Shown piece by piece: positions 29,101-37,873 of a stretch of DNA of 64,000 bases. A program made the translations under genes and the position numbers. Source of the DNA: Methylobacterium sp. R2-1 (lineage in GTDB: Bacteria; Pseudomonadota; Alphaproteobacteria; Rhizobiales; Beijerinckiaceae). The notes under the pieces were generated by a model. The model did not search any database, was not told where the DNA came from, and saw nothing but the letters and a program-made list of their open reading frames with translations. The DNA lies in assembly GCF_014191355.1 (NCBI RefSeq), contig NZ_JACHWM010000004.1:291695-355694 (forward strand), in the 5' to 3' direction. Position 1 is the stretch's first letter. Each line of letters begins with the position of its first letter.

Positions 29101-29387
29101 CGCTGTTCCTCTGGAACAAATTTTTGAGGAACGCGCCCTCCTCTCCCTCTTCGCCGGAGCGGCGAGGGCGACAGGGCGGCTGTTACCGCCCACGGGTGCG
29201 TATGAAATGCGACGGGGCCCCAAACCGGAGCCCCGTACACGAGCGGGTGCCTAGACGAGAACGCCGGCACCGTCAATGCCGCGACCAAGATCGCGGCTCC
29301 GCCGCACGCCGATCCTCACCTTTCGTTAACCCTCGTATCGCCTGAATCGCGCGAGAGAATCCCCGAAATTCGACGGAGCGCCGACCC

Positions 29388-30584
29388 ATGCCGACGCCGA
29401 CCACCCGCGCCAGCCTCATCGGACTTGCACTGACCAGCAGCCTCATCGCTGGTTCAGCCCGCGCGGATTTCCAATCCTGCCTTTCGGGCATTCAGGCGCA
29501 GGCCGCGAGCGCAGGCGTCTCGGCGCAGACCTTCCGGGCGGCAACGTCCAACATCGCCTACGACGACAAGGTGATCGAGCTGTCCCAGGCACAGCCCGAG
29601 TTCAAGACGCCGATCTGGGACTACATGTCGGCGCTGGTGGACGAGGAGCGGGTCGAGGACGGGCGCGCGGCCATGCGCCAGCACGCCCAGGCACTGGCGA
29701 ATGCCGAGGCGCGCTACGGCGTCGATCGCTACACCATCGCCGCCGTGTGGGGCGTCGAGTCGAATTTCGGCAAGAACCTCGGCAAGATGCCGCTGGTGCA
29801 GTCGCTGGCCACGCTCGCCTGTTCGAGCAACCGCCGCCGCGACTTCTTCCGCAGCGAACTGATCGCGACTCTGAAGATCATCGAACGCGGCGACATCGAT
29901 GCGTCGCGACTCACCGGCTCCTGGGCCGGCGCCTTCGGCCAGACGCAGTTCATGCCGACCACCTACCAGCGCCTCGCCGTGGACGGTGATGGCGACGGGC
30001 GGCGCGACGTGGTCGATTCGGTGGCCGATGCGGTCGCCTCCACCGCCAACTTCCTGCGCGTCGCCAAGTGGTCGAACGGGCAGCCCTGGGGCTACGAGGT
30101 GCGGCTGCCGCGCGGCTTCAACGTGGCCGCCGCCGGGCGCAAGAACAAGCACGCGGTCGGCCACTGGGCCTCGCTCGGCGTCACCCGCGTCGATGGCAAA
30201 CCGCTGACGGGGGAGGGGGCCGCCGGCATCCTGGCACCCGCCGGCATCAACGGCCCCGCCTTCCTCGTCACCAAGAACTTCGATGCGATCTACTCCTACA
30301 ACGCAGCCGAATCCTACGGACTGGCCATCGCGGTACTGTCCGACCGCCTGCGGGGACGCCCCGGCGTCCAGGCCGATTGGCCGACCGACGACCCGCCGCT
30401 CTCGCGCGCCGAGCGCCGCGACCTCCAGAGCCGCCTGCTCGCCCGCGGCTACGATGTCGGCGAGCCGGACGGCAAGGTCGGTTCCAAGACCCGCGAGGCG
30501 ATCAAGGATGTCGAGCGCCAGCTCGGCATGCCGGCCACGGGCCGGCCGGGCGGGAAGGTGCTGGAGGCGCTGCGGCGGGGGTGA
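29388..30584 (+). CDS. Lytic murein transglycosylase (MltB-like) with peptidoglycan-binding domain
   Basis: A 398-residue exported enzyme. After a signal peptide (cleaved near ARA-D, residue 27) comes an SLT_2 catalytic domain with AAVWGVESNFGKNLGKMPLV, where Glu of GVESNFG is the catalytic acid, then GSWAGAFGQTQFMPTTYQRL and DGDGRRDVVDSVADAVASTA. The C-terminal 60 residues form a PG_binding_1 domain (LSRAERRDLQSRLLARGYDV). It cleaves glycan strands in peptidoglycan with 1,6-anhydro ring formation. It stands alone, divergent from rpsD. Confidence 0.93.
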   Translation: MPTPTTRASLIGLALTSSLIAGSARADFQSCLSGIQAQAASAGVSAQTFRAATSNIAYDDKVIELSQAQPEFKTPIWDYMSALVDEERVEDGRAAMRQHAQALANAEARYGVDRYTIAAVWGVESNFGKNLGKMPLVQSLATLACSSNRRRDFFRSELIATLKIIERGDIDASRLTGSWAGAFGQTQFMPTTYQRLAVDGDGDGRRDVVDSVADAVASTANFLRVAKWSNGQPWGYEVRLPRGFNVAAAGRKNKHAVGHWASLGVTRVDGKPLTGEGAAGILAPAGINGPAFLVTKNFDAIYSYNAAESYGLAIAVLSDRLRGRPGVQADWPTDDPPLSRAERRDLQSRLLARGYDVGEPDGKVGSKTREAIKDVERQLGMPATGRPGGKVLEALRRG

Positions 30585-30614
30585 TCTCTTCGATCGGAGC
30601 GCGTCCGTCTTCGA

Positions 30615-31018
30615 TCAGAGCTCCGGAAAACGGGCCTTCACCTCGTTGACGAAGGCATCCGCCTGCTCGACGGCCCAGAGGCCGTCGTCCGCTTCCAGGA
30701 TATCGCCGAAACAGTCTGAAGAGAGGCGAAGCTTCTCGACGTGATTCAGAGAGCGTCCGAACGCGGGATCGATCCGGCTCGTCGGACGAGGTACTGGCAG
30801 AAAGCCGTGATCAAACCGCGATGCGTCTTGATGGCTACCGGCGGGCCGAGCAGTCCGGGAAGCGTCATCAACGCCGTGCGGGCCGAATCGAACATCGCGT
30901 AGTAGGCGCGATTGCAGGCCCCCTTGGCATCACCGTCATGGAGAAGCACGCGGGCGCTGGCCAAGGCCCGCTCAGCCTTCCACATGAAGGACGAGAGAGC
31001 GTCGGGCGTATCGCTCAC
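30615..31018 (-). pseudogene. HEPN-domain protein of an MNT/HEPN pair, frameshifted
   Basis: The frame starts at a GTG (31018) that overlaps the ancestral stop of the upstream nucleotidyltransferase in the GTGA manner. It encodes a HEPN (PF05168-type) start with KAERALASARVLLHDGDAKG and CNRAYYAMFDSARTAL, but stops early at 30746 after 90 residues. The expected ending, IDPAFGRSLNHVEKLRLSSD then AVEQADAFVNEVKARF, is present in the next frame down to a TGA at 30615. The shift lies near 30780-30795, around GTCCGACGAGCC. Partner HEPN proteins act as RNases or as antitoxin-paired toxins. Confidence 0.7.
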
Positions 31019-31379
31019 ACACGCACTCCATCACGCCAGATCGCGTCGATGAGCGCCGGGTTGCTGAACGCGACCCGGCCCGGCGCTCAAGTTCGTCCTC
31101 CCAAAGCGGAAGCGGATCGACGAGCACACCCGTTTCCATCAGCACATCGAATGCGATCCCGGCCATGTCTCTCGACGCGGAACGCCGATCGCCCGAAGTG
31201 CCGGCGAGTACGACGGCCAAGTCGGCATCACTGTCCGCGTTATGGCTGGCGCGTGCGCGGCTCCCGAACAAGATGCCGCCTCGCACCGGATAACGACCAT
31301 CGAGCCGCTTGAGGAACAACTCGGCCGCATCCAAGGCCTCGCGATTGACCAATTTCTCGGATGCGCTGATCGTCCTCAT
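31015..31379 (-). pseudogene. Minimal nucleotidyltransferase (MNT-like), frameshifted by a 5-bp tandem duplication
   Basis: From the ATG at 31379 the protein has the Pol-beta nucleotidyltransferase motif GILFGSRARASHNADSDADL (GS at residues 39-40, the Asp pair at 51 and 53). After ELERRAG it loses the family ending, which is readable one frame over as FSNPALIDAIWRDGVRV with a TGA at 31015. The break coincides with a tandem copy of CCCGG on the plus strand (31074-31078 and 31079-31083); removing one copy restores ERRVAFSNPAL. As it stands translation continues to 30972. It was coupled by overlap to the HEPN gene below. Confidence 0.75.
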
Positions 31380-31490
31380 CGCAGTGGTCGTCCGACGCCA
31401 AGTGTGCTTGGGCCGCACCGGCTTCCTATAGCACGGCACGAGGATCGAAGGGCGCCGCGAGTTCCGCTCACGCTGTTCAAGACGGAGCAA

Positions 31491-31522
31491 CAAAAAACCC
31501 GCCCCGAGCATCTCGGGACGGG
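31491..31522 (-). terminator. Rho-independent terminator of rplS
   Basis: On the minus strand a stem CCCGTCCCGAG / CTCGGGGCGGG with an ATG loop (one G-U pair) is followed directly by six T residues, 44 bases after the rplS stop. A textbook intrinsic terminator. Confidence 0.88.
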
Positions 31523-31565
31523 CGCGTCGGCGAAAGCGGCTCCGCTGAGCCGATCCTTCGAAAGA

Positions 31566-31958
31566 TTACTCCGCGGCGGCGGGAGCCTTCTCGGCCTTGG
31601 CCGGGCGGTCGTTGCGCTCGACGATGCGGGCCGACTTACCGCGGCGATCGCGCAGGTAGTAGAGCTTGGCGCGACGGACCTTACCGCGGCGGGCCACCTT
31701 GATCGAATCGATCATCGGGGAGTGCACGGGGAACACGCGCTCCACGCCCTCGCCGTAGGAAATCTTGCGGACGGTGAAGCTCTCGTTGAGGCCGCCGCCG
31801 TTGCGGGCGATGCAGACGCCCTCATAGGCCTGGACGCGGGTGCGCTCGCCTTCCTTGACGCGGACGTTGACGATGACCGTGTCGCCCGGCTGGAAATCCG
31901 GAATGGTCTTGGCGAGGCGGGCGATCTCTTCGCGCTCGAGTTGCTCGATGATGTTCAT
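31566..31958 (-). CDS. rplS: 50S ribosomal protein L19
   Basis: A 130-residue L19, located at the 30S-50S interface. It opens [15 protein letters not shown] and contains [40 protein letters not shown] and [20 protein letters not shown], all standard; residues 114-130 are an Ala/Lys/Glu-rich tail common in this group. The usual partners rpsP, rimM and trmD are not adjacent. It has its own intrinsic terminator. Confidence 0.97.
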   Translation of the reverse strand: MNIIEQLEREEIARLAKTIPDFQPGDTVIVNVRVKEGERTRVQAYEGVCIARNGGGLNESFTVRKISYGEGVERVFPVHSPMIDSIKVARRGKVRRAKLYYLRDRRGKSARIVERNDRPAKAEKAPAAAE

Positions 31959-32102
31959 TGGAAATGCTCCGGCCGTTAGCGCCCGTCCGGTGAGGTCCGG
32001 GCGTCAGGATTTCGGCATCCTGTTGTGAGTTGGCCGGGCCTTTACCCGATGCGCGCGGCTTTGTCGATGGGCCTCCCCGCAACGGTCAGGCTTCTGCCGT
32101 AC

Positions 32103-32993
32103 TCAGTAGCGCGACGGAACGATCATCGCCTGTGAGATCGGTGCACGGATGTAGTCGGCATGGCGCACGCGATCCGGCAGCACGACGGACGGATGCTCGA
32201 CAGGACCATAGGGGATCTGCTCCAGCAGGTGGCTGATGCAGTTGAGCCGGGCGCGCCGCTTGTTGTCCGCCTCGACCACCCACCAGGGTGCCTCGGGGAT
32301 ATGGGTGCGCGCCAACATGTCCTCCTTGGCGCGGGTATAGTCCTCCCAGCGTCGGCGCGATTCGACATCCATCGGCGAGAGCTTCCACTGCTTGAGCGGA
32401 TCGGCGATGCGCATCTGGAAGCGCAGGGCCTGCTCGGCGTCGGTGATCGAGAACCAGTACTTCACCAGCCGGATGCCCGAGCGCACCAGCATGCGCTCGA
32501 ACTCGGGCACGGAGCGGAAGAACTCCTCGACCTCCGCCTCGGTGCAGAAGCCCATGACGCGCTCGACGCCGGCGCGATTGTACCAAGAGCGGTCGAACAG
32601 CAGGATCTCTCCCGCAGCCGGCAGGTGGGCAACATAGCGCTGGAAGTACCATTGCGTGCGCTCGCGCTCGTTCGGCGCGGGCAGCGCCGCCACGCGGCAG
32701 ATGCGCGGGTTGAGGCGCTGAGTGATGCGCTTGATGACGCCGCCCTTACCGGCCGAATCGCGCCCTTCGAAGATCACGACGACCCGCAGGCCCTCTGTCT
32801 TCACCCAATCCTGAAGGCGCACCAGTTCGTGCTGAAGCCGAAGCAGCTCGCGGAAGTAGGTGCGGCGCGACGGCGTTTGGCCGTCGTCGTGATCCTCATC
32901 GAAGCCGAGCTCCAGCTCCTCGTCGTAGCTGTCGGCGAACTCACGGCGGATCGCCTCGAAATCGATAGAAAGCGGGCGGCTGTCGTCGCGCAT
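32103..32993 (-). CDS. ppk2: Polyphosphate kinase 2
   Basis: A 296-residue PPK2-family enzyme that transfers phosphate between polyphosphate and nucleoside mono- or diphosphates. Walker A is GRDSAGKGGVIKR (about residues 77-89), the lid module contains ALPAPNERERTQWYFQRYVA, and Walker B is ILLFDRSWYNRAGVERVMGF. It ends with the usual RLNCISHLL and P-S-V-V-L-P region. Class I enzymes phosphorylate NDPs; the length and lid fit class I, an inference. It stands apart from the pst-pho operon and I see no credible Pho box before it. Confidence 0.93.
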   Translation of the reverse strand: MRDDSRPLSIDFEAIRREFADSYDEELELGFDEDHDDGQTPSRRTYFRELLRLQHELVRLQDWVKTEGLRVVVIFEGRDSAGKGGVIKRITQRLNPRICRVAALPAPNERERTQWYFQRYVAHLPAAGEILLFDRSWYNRAGVERVMGFCTEAEVEEFFRSVPEFERMLVRSGIRLVKYWFSITDAEQALRFQMRIADPLKQWKLSPMDVESRRRWEDYTRAKEDMLARTHIPEAPWWVVEADNKRRARLNCISHLLEQIPYGPVEHPSVVLPDRVRHADYIRAPISQAMIVPSRY

Positions 32994-33082
32994 GGGGAGG
33001 AGGGTCCAGGCTCGGGTCGGGCCCGCCGCTTAGAGCACCCTCGTGTGACAGGCCGGCGAAATCCCACCGGCCAAACCACCCC

Positions 33083-34504
33083 TCAGTTCCGCACGGAGCC
33101 GGTCGTCGTCACGGCGGCGTGGGGCTTCACGGCCGCGGAGGAAGTCGTGTCCTTCACCGCCTCCTTCGCGGCCGGCTTCGGCTTGGCGGATGACGCCTCG
33201 GCGAACTTCTCGTCCTTGACCGGCTTTTTGCCCGAGACCTTGTTCCCCAGAACCTTGCTGAAGGCGCTCACATCGCCGTCGGCGTCCGCGACGGTGACGC
33301 GTTGCGGCTTGCCGTCGGTCTTGCCGACCTTACCCTCGCCCGCCTTGGCCGTCTCCTGCATGGCCACGACCGTCGTCGGCTTCTCCCGCTCCTTGCGGGC
33401 AGCCGCAGTCTTGGTCGGGCCGGGCGCGTCGGTCGGCGCCGCGGCGACGAGGATGGGCTTGCCCTTGGCGTCGACCTCGAACTCGTTCGGGCCCAGCGCG
33501 AGGCTCTCCGGGCGGCTGACCTCGCCGAGATTGTGCCGGACGTAGTCCTTGGCGGCGTAGGCCAGCTCCTTTTCCTTGTCCTTCTCGTTCTCGATCAGGC
33601 TCGCGAAGGTCGGGCCTTCGGGCTTCTGCGGGCGGAAGACCGGATTCTGGCCGCCGTCGTCATAGACGACGCGAGTCGCGGGCGTGCCCTTGGCGATCAG
33701 CTCGGCAACCTCGTGGCTGTCGCGGTCGCGCTTCTCGGCGACGAGCGGATCGACCCGCGGCGTGCAGTTGCCCGCCGCCACGTCGGCACCACCGAACACG
33801 TACTTGGTGCCGCAGGCCGCAACCCGCGGCTCCTCCTTGAGGGTCTCGAAATAGTCCGAGCCCTCCTTGAGGTTCTTCCAGAACGGCGCGTTGGGGTCGT
33901 TGCGGAACTTGGCGATGTTCGCCGCGGTCATCCGGAACGGGTAGGACTGAAATTGGAACGCGCGCTGCCCGCCGTTGAAGGCCTCGCGGGCGATCGCGTA
34001 GATCTCGGCCATCGAGGCGTCGGTCATGGCAAAGCAGCCCGACGACGAGCAGGTGCCGTGCACCATGATGTAGTTGCCGGTCCCACCCTTGGCCCGGTCG
34101 ATGGCGTTCGGGTAGCCGACGTCGAAGGACAGGTAGTAGCTGGAGTTCGGGTTCATCTGACCCGGCGTGATCGTGTAGAACCCTTCCGGCGCCTGGCGGT
34201 CGCCCTGCTTCAGCTTGGGGCCGAGCTGGCCCGACCAGCGGCAGATCGGGAAGGTCTTCAGGAGCGCGTACTGGCCGTTGGAGCCGCGCTTCCACACCTC
34301 CATCTCCGCTTCCTTCTTGAAGGCACGGATCAGGATCGGGTCGGACTGGCTCATGCCCTTGGTCTGCATGAGTGCGACCGTCTCGGGCGGAATTGGCGTC
34401 AGGCTGCGGGACGAGGCGCCGCCGAGCATGGCGCTGTCCTGGCAGGCACCGAGGGTCATCGCCAGAGCAACGGCAGCAGCCGCCACAAACGGACGCACAG
34501 CCAT
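33083..34504 (-). CDS. Lipoprotein L,D-transpeptidase (YafK-like)
   Basis: A 473-residue lipoprotein: signal peptide with lipobox LGAC (Cys near residue 20). The catalytic YkuD-like domain spans about residues 55-260, with the active-site motif HGTCSSSGCFAM, whose Cys is the nucleophile, and a preceding GYPNAIDRA. YafK-type enzymes detach Braun-type lipoproteins or form non-classical crosslinks in peptidoglycan. The second half (about 300-473) is Lys/Ala/Glu-rich and probably unstructured. The ATG at 34504 is used because it starts the signal; the upstream extension to 34567 is not convincing. Confidence 0.88.
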   Translation of the reverse strand: MAVRPFVAAAAVALAMTLGACQDSAMLGGASSRSLTPIPPETVALMQTKGMSQSDPILIRAFKKEAEMEVWKRGSNGQYALLKTFPICRWSGQLGPKLKQGDRQAPEGFYTITPGQMNPNSSYYLSFDVGYPNAIDRAKGGTGNYIMVHGTCSSSGCFAMTDASMAEIYAIAREAFNGGQRAFQFQSYPFRMTAANIAKFRNDPNAPFWKNLKEGSDYFETLKEEPRVAACGTKYVFGGADVAAGNCTPRVDPLVAEKRDRDSHEVAELIAKGTPATRVVYDDGGQNPVFRPQKPEGPTFASLIENEKDKEKELAYAAKDYVRHNLGEVSRPESLALGPNEFEVDAKGKPILVAAAPTDAPGPTKTAAARKEREKPTTVVAMQETAKAGEGKVGKTDGKPQRVTVADADGDVSAFSKVLGNKVSGKKPVKDEKFAEASSAKPKPAAKEAVKDTTSSAAVKPHAAVTTTGSVRN

Positions 34505-34652
34505 GGGGAACCCGTCCTTACGTGTCCTCGCCCGCAGGGCACCTCTCGGCCCTTTTGCGGACGTCACTCCCCAAACCCAATAGACTCGCTAAGCTTACCC
34601 GAACCTTACCGCAATGCATGGATCCACTTTGTGGACAGGCGTTGCAGGACGG

Positions 34653-35378
34653 TCACGGTTCCGCGGAAACGCGCCCGTACTCCCGGACCCACTCCTTCAA
34701 GAAGGCATCATCGGCCGGGTCGGCGAAGCGGACTCCCACCGAAGCCGAGCGGACCTCGACCCTGAACCAATCGAGATGTGGTTCCTGCGTGAGCGGGCTG
34801 GCAGCCCGGTGCTCCCCCTGCTGAAGCTGGAGCACCGTGAGGTGATTGTCCGCACCCCGCGCTCGCGCCCGTACCACCAGCGCGTCGCGGATGGCCCGGA
34901 CCGTCTCCGCGTCGGTGGGAAGAGCGGTCATCAGGTAGAAGTGATTTCGGGCACCGGGCCGGTCCAGAGCGGCGCGCAGCCGCCGGACGCCGGCCTCCAG
35001 GAAGCGGTAATCCTCGTCGCTGGACGCCGGGTCGTGGTGGTTGAACACGAACGGAATCGCGTACCGCTCGCGATAGAGGAGATGGCGGCAGCGGGTCTCA
35101 TCGGGGGCGCGGCGCTCAGACAGCGGCGTGCTCTCGTAATGGCGCCGATCGAGCAGATCGGAGAAATCATCGGCCAGGCAATCGCGCACCATGCCCGGCG
35201 ACGAGAAGATCCAGTCGAAAGGGGCCGACCATGTGCGCAGGCCGAGGCCCTTCAGGATCTGCGCCGTGTGGCAGTGGCTGCCGAGCGAGATGTGATTGAC
35301 GGGGCCCGGCTCGCGGGTGTCGCGTCGGCCGAGGAGGCGCAAGCCTTGCAGTAGGCCCGCGCCCAGCCCCCGCTTCAC
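34653..35378 (-). CDS. DUF1796 putative cysteine peptidase
   Basis: A 241-residue protein with the DUF1796 signature: NHISLGSHCHTAQILKGLGL, where a Cys follows SLGSH, then SAPFDWIFSSPGMV, and downstream FVFNHHDPASSDEDYRFLEA, a possible catalytic His. The family is predicted to have a papain-like fold; activity is unproven and a role near surface polysaccharides has been suggested from other contexts. Its ATG overlaps the accA stop by four bases, so it is translated right after accA, an unusual partner. Confidence 0.75.
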   Translation of the reverse strand: MKRGLGAGLLQGLRLLGRRDTREPGPVNHISLGSHCHTAQILKGLGLRTWSAPFDWIFSSPGMVRDCLADDFSDLLDRRHYESTPLSERRAPDETRCRHLLYRERYAIPFVFNHHDPASSDEDYRFLEAGVRRLRAALDRPGARNHFYLMTALPTDAETVRAIRDALVVRARARGADNHLTVLQLQQGEHRAASPLTQEPHLDWFRVEVRSASVGVRFADPADDAFLKEWVREYGRVSAEP

Positions 35379-36337
35379 AGCTTGCGGCCGATATCGAGGA
35401 ACTTCTGGGCGCGCCGGTCACGGATCTCGTCGCGGCTCAAACCGTCGAATTCGCCGAGGGCTCGAGCGATGGCCTCGCCGGCGGCGGCGAGCGCCGCCCG
35501 ACGGTCCCGGTGGGCCCCGCCGGTCGCCTCCGGCACGATCGCGTCGATGATGCCCAGCCGCAGCAGATCCTGCGCGGTGATCTTCATGGCGGTGGCGGCG
35601 TCGTGCGCGCGGCCCTGGTCGCGCCACAGGATCGAGGCGGCGCCCTCCGGCGAGATCACGCTGTAGATGGCGTGCTCCATCATCAGCACCGTGTTGGCGG
35701 TGGCGATGGCGATGGCGCCGCCCGAGCCGCCCTCGCCGATGATGATGGCGACGTTCGGCACGCCGAGCGCGAGGCAGGCTTCCGTCGAGCGGGCGATCGC
35801 CTCGGCCTGGCCGCGCTCCTCCGCCTCGATACCGGGGAAAGCGCCGGCGGTGTCGACGAAGGCGAGCACGGGTAGGCCGAACCGGTCGGCGGTTTCCATC
35901 AGGCGCACCGCCTTGCGGTAGCCCTCGGGCCGGGCCATCCCGAAATTGTGCCGCAGCCGCGCCTCGGTGGTCGCGCCCTTCTCCTGACCAAGGACGCAGA
36001 CCGGGCGGCCGCGGAAGCGCCCGAAGCCGCCGAGAATCGCCTCGTCCTCGCCGAAGCTCCGGTCACCAGCCAGCGGCGTGAACTCCTCGATCAGCCCGGC
36101 GCAGTAATCGACGAAGTGGGGGCGCTGCGGATGGCGGGCGACCTGCGTCTTCTGCCAAGGCGTCAGGGCGGCGTAGATCTCGGCCAGCGCCTGGGCCGCC
36201 TTGCCTTCGAGCCGCCCGACCTCCTCGCTGATCGAGACGGCGCCGTCGCGCTGGCCCAGGGCCTTGAGTTCCTCGAGCTTCGCCTCGAGTTCCGCCACGG
36301 GCTTCTCGAAGTCGAGATAGGAGCGCATCACCGCCAT
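35375..36337 (-). CDS. accA: Acetyl-CoA carboxylase carboxyltransferase subunit alpha
   Basis: A 320-residue AccA. With AccD it transfers CO2 from biotin to acetyl-CoA, making malonyl-CoA for fatty acid synthesis. Family features are SYLDFEKPVAELEAKLEELK, WQKTQVARHPQRPHFVDY, VCVLGQEKGATTEARLRHNF, FVDTAGAFPGIEAEERGQAE and IGEGGSGGAIAIA. The ATG at 36337 gives the usual N-terminus. A DUF1796 gene overlaps its stop codon. Malonyl-CoA decarboxylase, the reverse-direction enzyme, lies 1.5 kb away on the same strand. Confidence 0.95.
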   Translation of the reverse strand: MAVMRSYLDFEKPVAELEAKLEELKALGQRDGAVSISEEVGRLEGKAAQALAEIYAALTPWQKTQVARHPQRPHFVDYCAGLIEEFTPLAGDRSFGEDEAILGGFGRFRGRPVCVLGQEKGATTEARLRHNFGMARPEGYRKAVRLMETADRFGLPVLAFVDTAGAFPGIEAEERGQAEAIARSTEACLALGVPNVAIIIGEGGSGGAIAIATANTVLMMEHAIYSVISPEGAASILWRDQGRAHDAATAMKITAQDLLRLGIIDAIVPEATGGAHRDRRAALAAAGEAIARALGEFDGLSRDEIRDRRAQKFLDIGRKL

Positions 36338-36544
36338 CGATCGTCGATCCAACTCTTGTTCGGCAGCCGCGCATCCGCCCGGCGTCCTGCGGCCGACTGG
36401 CGCGAGGTGTTCGGGGAAGCGGGCATGGGTGTCAACCGCCGCTTAGCGTCAGGGCGTGCGGCGCAGCAAGATCGACTTCGCCGAGCCGTTGAGGCAAGTC
36501 GTGGGACGAGAGGGTCCGCGCGGCCCGCGAACCGGAGGGAATTC

Positions 36545-37330
36545 ATGCCCCTTAAAGGGAAAGCCGCCGTCGTCACCGGCTCGACGAGCGGCATCGGCCT
36601 CGCCATCGCGCGGAGCTTCGCGAGAGAAGGCGCGAACGTGGTCCTCAACGGCTTCGGCAAGCCCGAGGAGATCGAGCGAACGCGCAGTGACATCGAGGGC
36701 GAGTTCGGGGTCAAGGCAGCCTATTCGCCCGCCGACCTCACCAAGGCCGACGCGATCGGCGGCCTGATCGGACTCTCGGTCGAGACGTTCGGCAGCATCG
36801 ACATCCTCGTGAACAACGCGGGCATCCAGTACGTCTCGCCGATCGAGGACTTCCCGGTCGAGAAGTGGGACCAGATCATCGCACTCAACCTCTCCTCGGC
36901 CTTTCACACCCTGCGCGCGGCCGTACCGCACATGAAGGCGAAGGGCTGGGGCCGGGTCATCAACACGGCGTCGGCGCACTCGATGGTCGCCTCGCCCTAC
37001 AAGTCGGCCTATGTCGCGGCCAAGCACGGCATCGTCGGCCTCACAAAGACGGCCGCGCTCGAACTCGCCACCCACGGCATTACCGTGAACTGCATCTCGC
37101 CGGGCTACGTCTGGACGCCGCTCGTCGAGAGCCAGATCCCGGACACGATGAAGGCGCGCGGACTGACCAAGGAGCAGGTGATCGAGGACGTTCTGCTCAA
37201 GGCGCAGCCGACCAAGGAGTTCGTCACCGTCGATCAGGTGGCGGCGCTCGCCGTGTTCCTGTGCTCGGACGGCGCCAGTCAGATCACCGGCGCGAACCTC
37301 GCCATGGATGGCGGCTGGACGGCGCAGTAG
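36545..37330 (+). CDS. bdhA: 3-hydroxybutyrate dehydrogenase
   Basis: A 261-residue short-chain dehydrogenase. NAD binding is seen in VTGSTSGIGLAIARSF (residues 9-24) and NNAGIQYVSPIEDFP; the catalytic set is Asn, Ser (TASAHSMVAS), Tyr and Lys (YVAAKHG). HGITVNCISPGYVWTPLVES plus a KAQPTKEFVT segment are characteristic of D-3-hydroxybutyrate dehydrogenases, which interconvert 3-hydroxybutyrate and acetoacetate in polyhydroxybutyrate breakdown. The start ATG follows GGAGGGAATTC. Confidence 0.92.
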   Translation: MPLKGKAAVVTGSTSGIGLAIARSFAREGANVVLNGFGKPEEIERTRSDIEGEFGVKAAYSPADLTKADAIGGLIGLSVETFGSIDILVNNAGIQYVSPIEDFPVEKWDQIIALNLSSAFHTLRAAVPHMKAKGWGRVINTASAHSMVASPYKSAYVAAKHGIVGLTKTAALELATHGITVNCISPGYVWTPLVESQIPDTMKARGLTKEQVIEDVLLKAQPTKEFVTVDQVAALAVFLCSDGASQITGANLAMDGGWTAQ

Positions 37331-37341
37331 TGCCGAAGGTT

Positions 37342-37367
37342 GGAGCGCGGCGGCGCCGCCGCGCTCC
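37342..37367. terminator. Perfect palindrome between bdhA and the CsbD-like gene
   Basis: A 26-base perfect palindrome (arms GGAGCGCGGCGGC at 37342-37354 and its complement at 37355-37367) sits 11 bases after each of the two converging genes. It forms a strong GC hairpin on either strand without a T-run, so it is best read as a two-way transcription stop. Confidence 0.65.
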
Positions 37368-37378
37368 GGTCATCCCGT

Positions 37379-37735
37379 TCAGCGACGCGTGTGCAGCAGC
37401 AGGGCGAGGCCGTAGCCCACCGCGCCGGCAATCAGCAGGGCGAGGAACGGATTCTCGCCGACCTGGGTCTCGACCCGCTCGCGCCCGTCGCGCAGATAGG
37501 TGCCACCGTGACGGCTGACACGGTCGTAAGCATCCTCCGCATAGCCCCCGACATCATCGGCGATGTCGCGTACCGTATCCTTCGCCTGACCGTAGATGCG
37601 CTGCGCCCGGCCCTCGGCTTCCCGATAGCGGCCCTCCAGCGAGTCCCGGTCCGAGCCGAGTGCGTCGCCCACCGCACCCTGCGCCCGACCGCCGAAATCC
37701 TTCGCAGCGCCGACGACGCGATCCGTGTCAACCAT
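37379..37735 (-). CDS. CsbD-like stress protein with a C-terminal membrane helix
   Basis: A 118-residue protein. The first 65 residues follow the CsbD pattern (DRVVGAAKDFGGRAQGAVGD, ending AKDTVRDIADD), a two-helix domain linked to the general stress response. Residues 66-95 are charged; residues 98-115 (NPFLALLIAGAVGYGLALLL) are one membrane helix, as in DUF883/ElaB-type proteins. Likely an inner-membrane stress protein; role unknown. ATG at 37735 is preceded by GAGGAG. Confidence 0.7.
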   Translation of the reverse strand: MVDTDRVVGAAKDFGGRAQGAVGDALGSDRDSLEGRYREAEGRAQRIYGQAKDTVRDIADDVGGYAEDAYDRVSRHGGTYLRDGRERVETQVGENPFLALLIAGAVGYGLALLLHTRR

Positions 37736-37873
37736 GGCGGAACTCCTCATTTTCTGCCGTGCCCGCCACCTTGAGAGTTTCGGGCGGGCGTCGGACAGAA
37801 GAACGTGTGAGGACGGAATCGGTCCCGCGCCGCAGCGAAAAAGCGATGCTCGCTGCGCCCGACGGCGGGCTGG

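Noticed and set aside
32994..33082. A CTGTCAC half-site upstream of ppk2 as a possible Pho box
   Set aside because: Only one heptamer; no second copy 11 bp away.
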